Notes under the pieces: generated by a model
The model's database searches: none
What the model was told of the DNA's origin: nothing
What the model saw: the letters and a program-made list of their open reading frames with translations, nothing else
Made by a program: the position numbers and the translations under genes
Source of the DNA: a virus
DNA length: 22,698 nt
IMG/VR virus record: IMGVR_UViG_3300032722_000132
Coordinates: 1 to 22,698 of that record
Direction: 5' to 3' (one strand)
Part shown: positions 13,959 to 21,748 of the stretch, in pieces
How the letters are laid out: each line of letters starts with the position of its first letter
Position numbering within the stretch: the first letter of the stretch is position 1

Positions 13959-15029
13959 CTATTTGTTAAAGTGTGCTGCGCCAAATACACCGCGATTGAC
14001 CAGCTTGATCATTCCTGCTGTGGGGCTATTGAATACAAAGCCCTCTCCTGCTTTATGACCGCCAGTCCACTGTTCAAAACCCTGTACTTGAGGCTCTAAT
14101 TGAGCCGCTAAATTAGTTTTTAGTGCATAAATGGCGTTCCAAATAGCCTTTAATGCTTCAAACCCTTGTGCGTTGGTATATAGATAGCCATCTTCGTTTT
14201 CGCCAACTAATTTCTTAAATTGCTGTGCAGATATATTATGTTGTAGCCAAGGAACAATTTCTTCATTGGTTTGTGCTGTGATCTTGTGGTTAAAATACTT
14301 TTGTATCGCGGCCTTAGCAACACTTTGCAAGCCAGCTAAAAACTCATCGGACAATTTGCCATACTGTGTAACTGCCTTGGTAGCAGCTCCAACTAACTGC
14401 ACAGGTGTGTTTAATTTAAATTTTATACCAGCAGTAGGACTTAGTATTGCTACGTTGCCTTTGTTGGCTAGGCCAGTTTTGCCATCCCATGGAGTACCAT
14501 TCATTTGGTGTACTGCCAAGATGCCAACTTTACCTGCAATCAATTGACCAATTGCAGATTTAACCGGAACATGATATTCCACTGTAGTTGGGCTGAATAT
14601 AAACATACCGTTCTGTGGCTGTAGTTCGCCGACTGACATTAAATCGCCTTTAAATATCGCTCGTTCTGTTACTGCGGCTTTTAACCCATTCCACACCAAT
14701 GCAATCTTAGGATATAGATCGGGACGTGCTGTACGTGATGACTTCATTGTAGTGTCGTATACTTCCCAGTCCTTTGCACTCTTGGCAAAGAAACCTTCAG
14801 GCATATATTTGTCATTGATAAAGAATTCGCCAGCAGGTGTATAACCAAATATTAATGCAATGCCGCCATCCCACTTAATACTAACGGAGCCGGGATTGGC
14901 AATAACTTCTTGTAGGCCTCGAACATACTTGGCCGCGCTGGCACTACCATCAAATATACTATCTTCTGGGTGCGGAATGCGTGTTGGTGCAGCAGCTTCA
15001 AACAGGTTATCTATAAATTCTAATTTCAT
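13959..15029 (-). CDS. KxDG ligase-like (covalent nucleotidyltransferase) protein
   Basis: The 356-residue protein shows motifs of the DNA/RNA ligase and capping-enzyme superfamily: motif I KWDG (K52, D54, G55), a FKGDL motif III-like segment (126-130), and near the C-terminus EGFVF (329-333) with IKLVNR (K342) as motifs IV and V. This suggests AMP or GMP transfer through K52 and perhaps nucleic-acid ligation, though activity is not shown. The N-terminus MKLEFIDNLFE|AAA is capsid-targeting-like, ending in L-F-E. Its ATG overlaps the stop of the GNAT-nucleotidyltransferase gene (ATGA). I recall similar proteins of unknown function in T4-like cyanophages. Confidence 0.72.
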   Translation of the reverse strand: MKLEFIDNLFEAAAPTRIPHPEDSIFDGSASAAKYVRGLQEVIANPGSVSIKWDGGIALIFGYTPAGEFFINDKYMPEGFFAKSAKDWEVYDTTMKSSRTARPDLYPKIALVWNGLKAAVTERAIFKGDLMSVGELQPQNGMFIFSPTTVEYHVPVKSAIGQLIAGKVGILAVHQMNGTPWDGKTGLANKGNVAILSPTAGIKFKLNTPVQLVGAATKAVTQYGKLSDEFLAGLQSVAKAAIQKYFNHKITAQTNEEIVPWLQHNISAQQFKKLVGENEDGYLYTNAQGFEALKAIWNAIYALKTNLAAQLEPQVQGFEQWTGGHKAGEGFVFNSPTAGMIKLVNRGVFGAAHFNK

Positions 15030-16378
15030 TTAAAATAACCCTTAACCATATCTAAACCTTGTTGTATTTTTTCTCTATCGCTATTAGCACGTGCAATAGC
15101 ATCTGGTGTTGTAGCTTTATCACGTTTTTTACCGGCAATATCTATTTGTGCTTTTTCGTCGTAGCGTTGCAGGAACTTGGTTAAGAAGTCTTGCCCTGAC
15201 AGGAAACCTGCCAAGTCGCCTTGACCGAACATATCATTCATGTCACAACTTTCAGCAAAGCCTTTAATACCCTGTACCAATTTACTAATCTTAACATCAT
15301 TGACGTCATTGCCGGGATTTTGCTTTAATAGTGGACTAACCTTGGGATTCTTAATACCCAGGTTCTTGGCCAGATACATGAATGTATCATAGATAAATGT
15401 TGTTGGGCTAGTTGTAACTGTGACTACCTCTGTGTCTTTTTGTTTACTAAAAGGAACGTGTTGGCCATCTTGTACTTTTAATTGTACGCCAGCATGTTGA
15501 ATACTTAGATCAAGTAGTTCTCCTAGTACGCTAAACATATTGCCATGCAATAAGCCTTTAACTCCGCGTTCGGGAGTAACACGACTCGCACCCCATTGTT
15601 CTAACCGCTCTGGGTGCCACATAAAATCTACTTGTACAAATTGGTTGTTACCCAGGGCAAAGATAGGATGTCCTGCTTTACTTTCGCTTGTATCTACATA
15701 AGGAGCATGGCCTTGTTTAACAAAGTCATCAGCCAGCTTGTTCCAGTATGCTGTAAATTGTCCGTAACTTTGACCCGCTGTTTCTGGACCAATCATTTGT
15801 AAATCAATATCACCATATACTTTGTCAGGATTTTCCTGAGTATCAGCTTCGTGATGTGCGCTGGATCCTGTGGGACGTCCGCGACGTACTGGACCCAATC
15901 CGTGTGGCTTTAAATACGCATTAAAGTCTGCAACAAAACGGTCTACTACTTGCAGGGCTACTGCAACAATCCGAGGGTGTAGAACTGTACCTTGTGTTAA
16001 GGTTGTGTCCCAGCCACCTTCCCATAGTCGACCTTCTTCGCCGCGATTCTTGTCCCAGAAGTATTTGCCAGCATCGGTTTGTTCCGAACTGCGTTCAATT
16101 TTAAAACCTAGGCTTTTTACATAATCATACATGATTGCAGCTATGCCTTGCCCGCGATACTTGTCGTCTACTGCCAAATCATAAGGCACCATAACGTTGC
16201 CATCTCGATCAAACTCTGCGTATCCTAGTCTCCGTCCGTTTGATGATGCATAAACACTTGCATTTTTGCTATTAGTGTTGATACTTACTTGAATACCATC
16301 AACCTCTGCTGTTTTATTAATCAACGCAGGTAGACTTGAATCTGAGTTCCACTCAAGAATAATATCTCTTATTTTCAT
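15026..16378 (-). CDS. GNAT acetyltransferase fused to a Pol-beta-type nucleotidyltransferase
   Basis: The 450-residue protein has three parts. Residues 1-9 (MKIRDIILE) are capsid-targeting-like. Residues about 25-115 look like a GNAT domain, with the acetyl-CoA loop RGQGIA at 75-80 and WDKNR near its end. Residues about 130-300 carry nucleotidyltransferase motifs: GSS (171-173), YGDIDLQM (D190, D192) and a third acidic residue in QVDFMW (D251), which bind Mg2+ and NTP. The rest is helical. The substrate is unknown; tRNA, other RNA or protein are possible. It overlaps neighbours by ATGA at both ends and is flanked by a second nucleotidyltransferase and the ligase-like gene. Confidence 0.72.
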   Translation of the reverse strand: MKIRDIILEWNSDSSLPALINKTAEVDGIQVSINTNSKNASVYASSNGRRLGYAEFDRDGNVMVPYDLAVDDKYRGQGIAAIMYDYVKSLGFKIERSSEQTDAGKYFWDKNRGEEGRLWEGGWDTTLTQGTVLHPRIVAVALQVVDRFVADFNAYLKPHGLGPVRRGRPTGSSAHHEADTQENPDKVYGDIDLQMIGPETAGQSYGQFTAYWNKLADDFVKQGHAPYVDTSESKAGHPIFALGNNQFVQVDFMWHPERLEQWGASRVTPERGVKGLLHGNMFSVLGELLDLSIQHAGVQLKVQDGQHVPFSKQKDTEVVTVTTSPTTFIYDTFMYLAKNLGIKNPKVSPLLKQNPGNDVNDVKISKLVQGIKGFAESCDMNDMFGQGDLAGFLSGQDFLTKFLQRYDEKAQIDIAGKKRDKATTPDAIARANSDREKIQQGLDMVKGYFK

Positions 16379-17142
16379 ATCTGATGGCCTAGCTTTCTAA
16401 ACCATGCAGCTGTTCCCGGTGCTACGTCTTCGGGAAGGGTTAGTAACCCCTTGGCTTGGTCTTGTTTGGCTTGCGCTAACTTGCCTTCGCGGTCGGGGTC
16501 ACTGGCTAATGCTTTTAATACAGAAGCTACTGAGTTTAAATCTGCGGCGTGTGCGCCCGGGTTCAAAAGTACTTTTGCGGCTGCTTCACGGGTGTCTGCG
16601 ACTACGGAGTTGTCGTCCCGGCGCATTACTGTACCACCAAATGCATCTACTTTAAGACCTAAAAATTTACCAATACTGTTTAATAGAATGAACAATTGAT
16701 TGCCTTTGAATGCTGGATCATCGTACATGCCACGTGGGCCATGCTGATGCCAGTCGGCAACTCTTTTAGCATCGGGTATGATCATTAAATCTACTTGTGC
16801 ATATAATGTCTTACCATCTGCTAGTTTGTAAGGAACATCAACGTGTACGTTGCGACCTTTTACTGCTACTGCATAACCTTTAGCTTGGAAGTATTGTGCT
16901 AATGCTTGTTTAGCCTGCTTCTCATCTGCTACACCAAAGTTCTTTACTGTGACAGCTTGATCTAAAAACAAATCAATATCTCCACTTGCTACTTTATAAC
17001 CAGCACTACCAATATCTGCCATGACATGACGCTGTAGTCCACTTGGTAGATCTCGTTTAATTGTGTCTACTACTGCGGCAACATTTTCTTTTGCCACATC
17101 GCTTGTATTATCGAATACATTTCCACCTTCGTATAGGTACAT
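16375..17142 (-). CDS. Pol-beta-type nucleotidyltransferase
   Basis: The 255-residue protein has the superfamily pattern IGSAGYK (G45, S46), SGDIDLFLD (D55, D57) and AQVDLMI (D118), spaced as in MNT/tRNA-NT-type enzymes. It lacks the GNAT domain of its neighbour. Its start MYLYE|GG is shorter than the other N-termini but also gives an L-x-E site. The ATG overlaps the upstream stop (TAATG) and the stop overlaps the next start (ATGA). Antitoxin-type, RNA-modifying or counter-defence roles are possible. Confidence 0.75.
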   Translation of the reverse strand: MYLYEGGNVFDNTSDVAKENVAAVVDTIKRDLPSGLQRHVMADIGSAGYKVASGDIDLFLDQAVTVKNFGVADEKQAKQALAQYFQAKGYAVAVKGRNVHVDVPYKLADGKTLYAQVDLMIIPDAKRVADWHQHGPRGMYDDPAFKGNQLFILLNSIGKFLGLKVDAFGGTVMRRDDNSVVADTREAAAKVLLNPGAHAADLNSVASVLKALASDPDREGKLAQAKQDQAKGLLTLPEDVAPGTAAWFRKLGHQI

Positions 17143-17933
17143 TATTTCTGCATACCTAAACTAATATCATGCTGTTGACTTAAGAACTGTTGTAATGATT
17201 CAGGCTGAACCTTGCCACTTGCTAAATGAATCCATTGTCCTCGATCGTCAAGCCCATATTCTTTACCCTTACCTGTTGTAATGATAATGGGTTCTTGATT
17301 CTTAATTTGTACGCCAGCAGCTTGTGCTTGTTGTACAATATCTTGTGGCTGATCGGGTACAGGTGGTGTTGCCGTTGTTGCCGGTGTTGCCGTTTGTTCA
17401 TCCCCGGGTTGTTGACCAAGTTGGTTGGCCATTTGCCCAAATACTTTCGACCCTTGAGCTGGTGCCGGCGCTTTAGCTGTAGCCTTTTTAACAGCAGGAC
17501 CGTTTTCGATACCAGCTGATACACGGGCAACAATGTTAGTTAAAAATTGACTTACCCCTTTAGGAGACATATCAGTTGGTTTTGGAATAGCAAATAACTG
17601 TGTACCATCGTGTCTTGTTGCTAGTTGTCTAGCATATTTTTGTAGGTTAGCCGGAGTGTTTGATGCTGGATTTGCCTGTACGCCTTGTGTCCATTTATTG
17701 ACCCAAATTTTGGCATCTTCTTGATTTCGCTGTGTGGCTTGTTGCCCGGAAACCTTGGCCTGTCTTTCAGCTGTGCCAGGAACAAAACCTTTTACTTTGT
17801 TCCATAGACTTGCTCTTGCCGGAGTATCCTCAGGTGCTGGCGCCGCCTGTGCTGGTGCTGCCTGTGCTGGCGCCGCCTTGGGGGTTCCTGTGCCTGTGTT
17901 TATTGCTTCGCTAATAACTTCGTTAATCTTCAC
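17142..17933 (-). CDS. Ala/Pro/Gln-rich protein with capsid-targeting-like N-terminus
   Basis: The 263-residue protein begins MKINEVISE|A (I-S-E site) and continues with an Ala/Pro repeat region (17-35), basic segments and low-complexity Gln/Thr/Pro stretches. A C-terminal LDDRGQWIHLASGKVQPES segment may be a small fold. It has no enzyme motif and looks like an internal head protein or a packaged DNA-binding protein. The start is GTG at 17933, chosen because a GGAGA ribosome site lies 8 bases upstream inside the preceding gene, which it overlaps by 11 bases. Confidence 0.68.
   Translation of the reverse strand: MKINEVISEAINTGTGTPKAAPAQAAPAQAAPAPEDTPARASLWNKVKGFVPGTAERQAKVSGQQATQRNQEDAKIWVNKWTQGVQANPASNTPANLQKYARQLATRHDGTQLFAIPKPTDMSPKGVSQFLTNIVARVSAGIENGPAVKKATAKAPAPAQGSKVFGQMANQLGQQPGDEQTATPATTATPPVPDQPQDIVQQAQAAGVQIKNQEPIIITTGKGKEYGLDDRGQWIHLASGKVQPESLQQFLSQQHDISLGMQK
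17836..17880. repeat. Three 15-bp tandem units coding AAPAQ repeats
   Basis: Units at 17836-17850, 17851-17865 and 17866-17880 are near-identical and encode the Ala-Pro-Gln repeats of the Ala/Pro/Gln-rich protein. Confidence 0.75.
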
Positions 17934-18171
17934 TTTTCATTCTCCGTACACCGCGTTTAAATTTCTCTGGTTCCTGGGTACGGATTGAATTGATTAATCG
18001 TCGTTCCAGCTCTCCTGCTTGCTCGGCATCGTAATTTTCACGTATATAATTGATTAGATTGATTGCTCCAGCGATTACGTTGGAGGCACGGCTTTCCACA
18101 AGATTCTCACGATCTTTGTGTACTAGCAACGTGTCTAGTTCGTCTAATATGCTACGGGCCTTCTTTTGCAA
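17923..18171 (-). CDS. Small conserved phage protein, 82 aa
   Basis: An all-helical charged protein (QKKARSILDELDTLLVHKD, VIAGAINLINYIRENYD, GELERRLINSIRT). I recall closely similar proteins in T4-like marine phages but not a function. The start is TTG at 18171, supported by a GGAG ribosome site 7 bases upstream. It is first after the late promoter at 18195-18202, leading into the operon with the packaged-type proteins. Confidence 0.75.
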   Translation of the reverse strand: MQKKARSILDELDTLLVHKDRENLVESRASNVIAGAINLINYIRENYDAEQAGELERRLINSIRTQEPEKFKRGVRRMKSED

Positions 18172-18194
18172 GGTATGCTCCAGTTGTTATGTTG

Positions 18195-18202
18195 TATTTA
18201 TA
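18195..18202 (-). promoter_or_regulatory. Perfect late promoter TATAAATA for the 18171-13959 operon
   Basis: An exact T4-type late box about 25 bases before the TTG start. It drives the five-gene coupled operon with the nucleotidyltransferase and ligase-like genes. Confidence 0.78.
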
Positions 18203-18234
18203 TGTTAATTTATTTAATGATATTTCTCAACGCC

Positions 18235-18242
18235 AGTAAATA
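18235..18242 (+). promoter_or_regulatory. Late promoter box (AGTAAATA) for the plus-strand radical SAM gene
   Basis: AGTAAATA ends six bases before the ATG at 18249, with no ribosome site. It is divergent from the perfect late box 33 bases away. Confidence 0.42.
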
Positions 18243-18248
18243 TGCTAT

Positions 18249-19271
18249 ATGAATAATAATTTTTGTGTAATGCCGTTTTTTGGAGGCGAATACGATAAAT
18301 CTGGGTTTATTACACCTTGCTGTTTAATGAAACCACACAAGATAGACGAAGTAAGATCCCAGATGCTTAACAATATTCGTCCAGAATGCTGTAAATCCTG
18401 TTGGGATCTTGAGGATCAATCCATTAAAAGCGATAGACAATTAAAAAACGAAACCTTTGATTTTTATGAAAATCGAGATATTAATTTTATATTCCAAGAT
18501 TGTTGTCAAGGCAAATATAGTCCAAAAATTATAAAACTATACACTTCAAATCTTTGTAATGCAACATGTATTACATGCGGACCAACCGCTAGCACCAGCT
18601 GGGCAAAATTGAAAAGTATACCAATTAATTTAGTTACTATGGGTGACGATTCCTTAAACAAAATTAATTTTTCCACAATAACGTCTCTGAGTTTATTAGG
18701 GGGCGAGCCCCTGTACGATAAAAACATTCTTATTATTTTACAACAACTATTAGATAAAAACAATACCTCGTGTTTTATAAGTATTGTTACCAATGGAAGT
18801 ACTGAGCTTACTCAAAAACATATAGATATACTTTCCCAATTTAAAAATTTAAGTATCTGTGTTAGCATTGACGGAATTGGCCCGGTTTTTGAATATTTAC
18901 GCTATCCGCTAAAATGGTCAGTTTTAATAAACAACATCAAATTATTTAAAGAATTTGCAACTTATGTGAGTGTTAGTTATACTATAAGCAATTTAAATAT
19001 TTTATATTACCATGACACTATTGGGTGGTTTAATCAAAACAATCTAACATTTAATACTAATATAGTTTCGCATCCTAGTTATTTTAATGTTAATTCATTG
19101 CCTCAGTCTATTAAAGATCAACACCCCGAATTAAATCAATTTTTTAGACCCCACTTACCAATAGATGATCAAAATTTTATGTTAGCAATAAAAGAAATCA
19201 ATGCACAAGATCAACTTAAAGGATTAACCGGTGCCAATTTCATACCTCGATTTACTAACATAATTCTTTAA
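18249..19271 (+). CDS. Twitch-domain radical SAM protein (plus strand)
   Basis: The 340-residue protein has an N-terminal cysteine-rich segment (FCVMPFFGGEYDKSG, C24C25, C47C48xxC51), the twitch-like auxiliary cluster region, then the radical SAM motif C103-x3-C107-x2-C110 (CNATCITC) and GGEP at 151-154, then ICVSIDGIGPVFEYLRYPLK. This matches the N-terminal-twitch radical SAM family, whose substrates are unknown. The gene is AT-richer and on the opposite strand from its neighbours, with its own late box and no ribosome site, as expected for an inserted moron. Its end overlaps the paralogue's end by 17 bases. Confidence 0.88.
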   Translation: MNNNFCVMPFFGGEYDKSGFITPCCLMKPHKIDEVRSQMLNNIRPECCKSCWDLEDQSIKSDRQLKNETFDFYENRDINFIFQDCCQGKYSPKIIKLYTSNLCNATCITCGPTASTSWAKLKSIPINLVTMGDDSLNKINFSTITSLSLLGGEPLYDKNILIILQQLLDKNNTSCFISIVTNGSTELTQKHIDILSQFKNLSICVSIDGIGPVFEYLRYPLKWSVLINNIKLFKEFATYVSVSYTISNLNILYYHDTIGWFNQNNLTFNTNIVSHPSYFNVNSLPQSIKDQHPELNQFFRPHLPIDDQNFMLAIKEINAQDQLKGLTGANFIPRFTNIIL

Positions 19272-20313
19272 AATATTCGACTATGTCCGGAAAGACTTCT
19301 TTCCAACTGTTTTGCCGACGATGTTCCCACGTATTAATAAAATTATCAATATCCGACAGATTACTATTTAATTTGGTGTTGAGCAATAACCTATTAACAA
19401 TTCCGGCGGGCTCTGTTTTATTAATTAAATCCCGCAGAGAACGAGGAGTCTTTTCCAAATCCCAAATACCCCAACAAGGGTGAACATTAATTTCCGTGGG
19501 ATCTCCTAATCTATTAGTAGAAAATGTATTTTTAACCCAGTCTGTTAATCGATTATAATAAAAAACATTAAAAAGGTTTAATGTATGGTTAACCCTGAAC
19601 ATAACATTTACGGGAGCTTCCTTAACCAATCTTAGTAGATTATTTTCTACTTTGTCCCATTTTAATGGCCATCGTATATAATTAAATTGCTCCCCAATTC
19701 CATCAATTGATACTTCAAAAAATACCAATTTAAACTGACTCCATGTATTAAATACTTCGGCAGTGGGATATATACTACCATTGGTGGTATACCAAATTTC
19801 AACTTGAGAGGGATCTGGGATTTTCTTTAACACTTGTAGATGTGTATTTGTAAATAATGGCTCGCCGCCGAAAAACTTTATACGTCTAAGATGACTCAGA
19901 TCAAGGTCGGCTAATACTGTATTAATTGAATTAGGTACTATTGAATAGATTCTCTGGCTTTTTTTAAATTCTTTTTGCCACAATGTGCTTACGTCTGGTC
20001 CGCATGTAATACATGCTGCATTGCAATTAAAGTCCAAACTTATATCTATAGCTACAGGTTTTCCAGGAATCGTATCGGGTATTATATCAAAACTAGCTTG
20101 TCTAAAACTACTAATACCCGAATCTTCTTGTTGCTTACATACTCCACATTGTGGCGTCCAATTGTCAATTTGATGTAAGTGATCCAACGAGTTATTACCG
20201 TTTAACAGAATATCTTCCTTATACCAACAACACGGTTTTACAATGATTCCTTGCTGGTTTTGGAAAATTGACCAACCATTGGTTAAAAATTTACAAAATT
20301 TGTTAGACGTCAT
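19255..20313 (-). CDS. Twitch-domain radical SAM protein, helicase-coupled
   Basis: The 352-residue paralogue of the plus-strand protein keeps the same order: C28C29, C56-x2-C59, then the cluster motif C97-x3-C101-x2-C104 (CNAACITCGPDVST), FFGGEPLF, and EVSIDGIGEQFNYIRWPLKW. Its ATG overlaps the helicase stop (ATGA at 20310-20313), so it should be translated with the replication genes, perhaps earlier than the plus-strand copy. The two could act on different substrates or stages. Function is unknown; peptide or protein modification is typical for the wider group. Confidence 0.88.
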   Translation of the reverse strand: MTSNKFCKFLTNGWSIFQNQQGIIVKPCCWYKEDILLNGNNSLDHLHQIDNWTPQCGVCKQQEDSGISSFRQASFDIIPDTIPGKPVAIDISLDFNCNAACITCGPDVSTLWQKEFKKSQRIYSIVPNSINTVLADLDLSHLRRIKFFGGEPLFTNTHLQVLKKIPDPSQVEIWYTTNGSIYPTAEVFNTWSQFKLVFFEVSIDGIGEQFNYIRWPLKWDKVENNLLRLVKEAPVNVMFRVNHTLNLFNVFYYNRLTDWVKNTFSTNRLGDPTEINVHPCWGIWDLEKTPRSLRDLINKTEPAGIVNRLLLNTKLNSNLSDIDNFINTWEHRRQNSWKEVFPDIVEYFKELC

Positions 20314-21746
20314 TCGGATTTAGCTTTCAGTCCAGCAATCATCTGTTTAAGTTTATTACTTTCCACACTACTTCCGGGAGGAGGTCCTGTATCTTTATCG
20401 AGAGTAAATCCATCTCTTGCCTTAGGCATACCATCATTTACTACTGTAGATGTCTTGATAGAATTTAAAATACTTGCAGATGGTTTACCATATCCGCCGC
20501 TATTACTGTCTCCGCCTTCTTCGCCTGCATCAGTAATACGCATGGTTTCAATATTGTACTCTAAGTCGATCTTTTGTCCTACACCTGTTGAACTACGTGA
20601 CTTCATACATTGTATTTGATACTTGCCACGTTCTTTCATAGCACGACTTGTAAAGATACCAAACACGTTATCCGCAGTATTAATCTTTGAAATACCACCT
20701 GCAATATGACTATGATCAAATTCAATTTCTTCTACTGCACTACGATTCAACTGTGATGCTGTTACAAACAACACACCTAGTTCTTGCGATAAGTTACGCA
20801 ATTCTTCTGCTACATATTTGTCTTTGATAAACTGATCATTTGGATTTACTTTAACACTCACTGGCATTACCAAGTCCAAGTAATCGCACATGATAAAGTC
20901 AACTGCGTTTCCTGTTTGTATTTGATACTCTTTAATAAAGCTACGGATATCGTTTACGTTGCTCTGCGCCGGTAATGACTTAATACGATACTTTCCCGAC
21001 TTCTTACCTACCATTTTAACTTTAAGTTCTGTAGTATCAATATCCTTACGAATTTCTTTAGTACCTGTGCTGGTTAACATGGCATCAGTACGCAGAGCCA
21101 CTAGTTCTTCAGAGAGTTCTAAACTAATGTAAACACCACTTAACCCTGCTTGTAACCAACTCAATGCAATGTTCATCATAACAAGTGATTTACCTGACCC
21201 TGATCCGCCGGCAAAGATGTTAAGCTCACCTCGACTAAATCCGCCATACAAGATCTTATCCATCTGTGGCCAACCTGTTGATACTTGTCCGCCTGAGTTA
21301 AAGTACTTGTCAATACGTGCATGTGGATCTGCAAAGTAATCTGTGCCTAGATCTTTTGTTAGGCCAATCTGTACTGCATCTTTAATTAGTTTTTCTACAG
21401 GATCGTAATCGCCTTCTTCCAACAAGTCTGCTGCCTTAAGAATAGCCCTAGATAGTTCTTCTTTACGACTAAAACTTTCAAACTCCTTCATAAACCATTC
21501 TTGATGCCCGTCCCCGGCTTCGGGAATGGGTCTGAGATCTACACCTGTTACTGCTCGAATCTGTTCAAGTGTAGGTAATGTTTTATATTCAGCAGAGTGA
21601 CTTTGAATAAACTTGGCCGCTTCTCTAACGCTGCCGTGGAAGTTCTCTGGATTGTAGATATTAGCAACACGCACATAACTTTGTGCATCTTGCATCATCA
21701 TTTCTAAAAATAGTTTTTGTAGTTCGGGTGTGTAATCAGTAGCCAT
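20310..21746 (-). CDS. gp41: Replicative DNA helicase, DnaB family (T4 gp41-like)
   Basis: The 478-residue protein has an N-terminal helical domain (1-150) and a RecA-type ATPase: Walker A GGSGSGKS (180-187), Walker B DFIMCDYLD (D288), and VTASQLNRS with IAGGISKINTADNV as further DnaB motifs. A Ser/Gly-rich linker and basic tail follow. It unwinds the lagging-strand template 5' to 3' as a hexamer with the primase encoded just upstream. The start is 2 bases after the primase stop. No intein or truncation is visible. Confidence 0.96.
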   Translation of the reverse strand: MATDYTPELQKLFLEMMMQDAQSYVRVANIYNPENFHGSVREAAKFIQSHSAEYKTLPTLEQIRAVTGVDLRPIPEAGDGHQEWFMKEFESFSRKEELSRAILKAADLLEEGDYDPVEKLIKDAVQIGLTKDLGTDYFADPHARIDKYFNSGGQVSTGWPQMDKILYGGFSRGELNIFAGGSGSGKSLVMMNIALSWLQAGLSGVYISLELSEELVALRTDAMLTSTGTKEIRKDIDTTELKVKMVGKKSGKYRIKSLPAQSNVNDIRSFIKEYQIQTGNAVDFIMCDYLDLVMPVSVKVNPNDQFIKDKYVAEELRNLSQELGVLFVTASQLNRSAVEEIEFDHSHIAGGISKINTADNVFGIFTSRAMKERGKYQIQCMKSRSSTGVGQKIDLEYNIETMRITDAGEEGGDSNSGGYGKPSASILNSIKTSTVVNDGMPKARDGFTLDKDTGPPPGSSVESNKLKQMIAGLKAKSE

Positions 21747-21748
21747 AT

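Noticed and set aside
16404-16699. Two plus-strand open frames within the nucleotidyltransferase gene
   Set aside because: They are opposite a convincing conserved gene, are mutually overlapping and have no domain signature.
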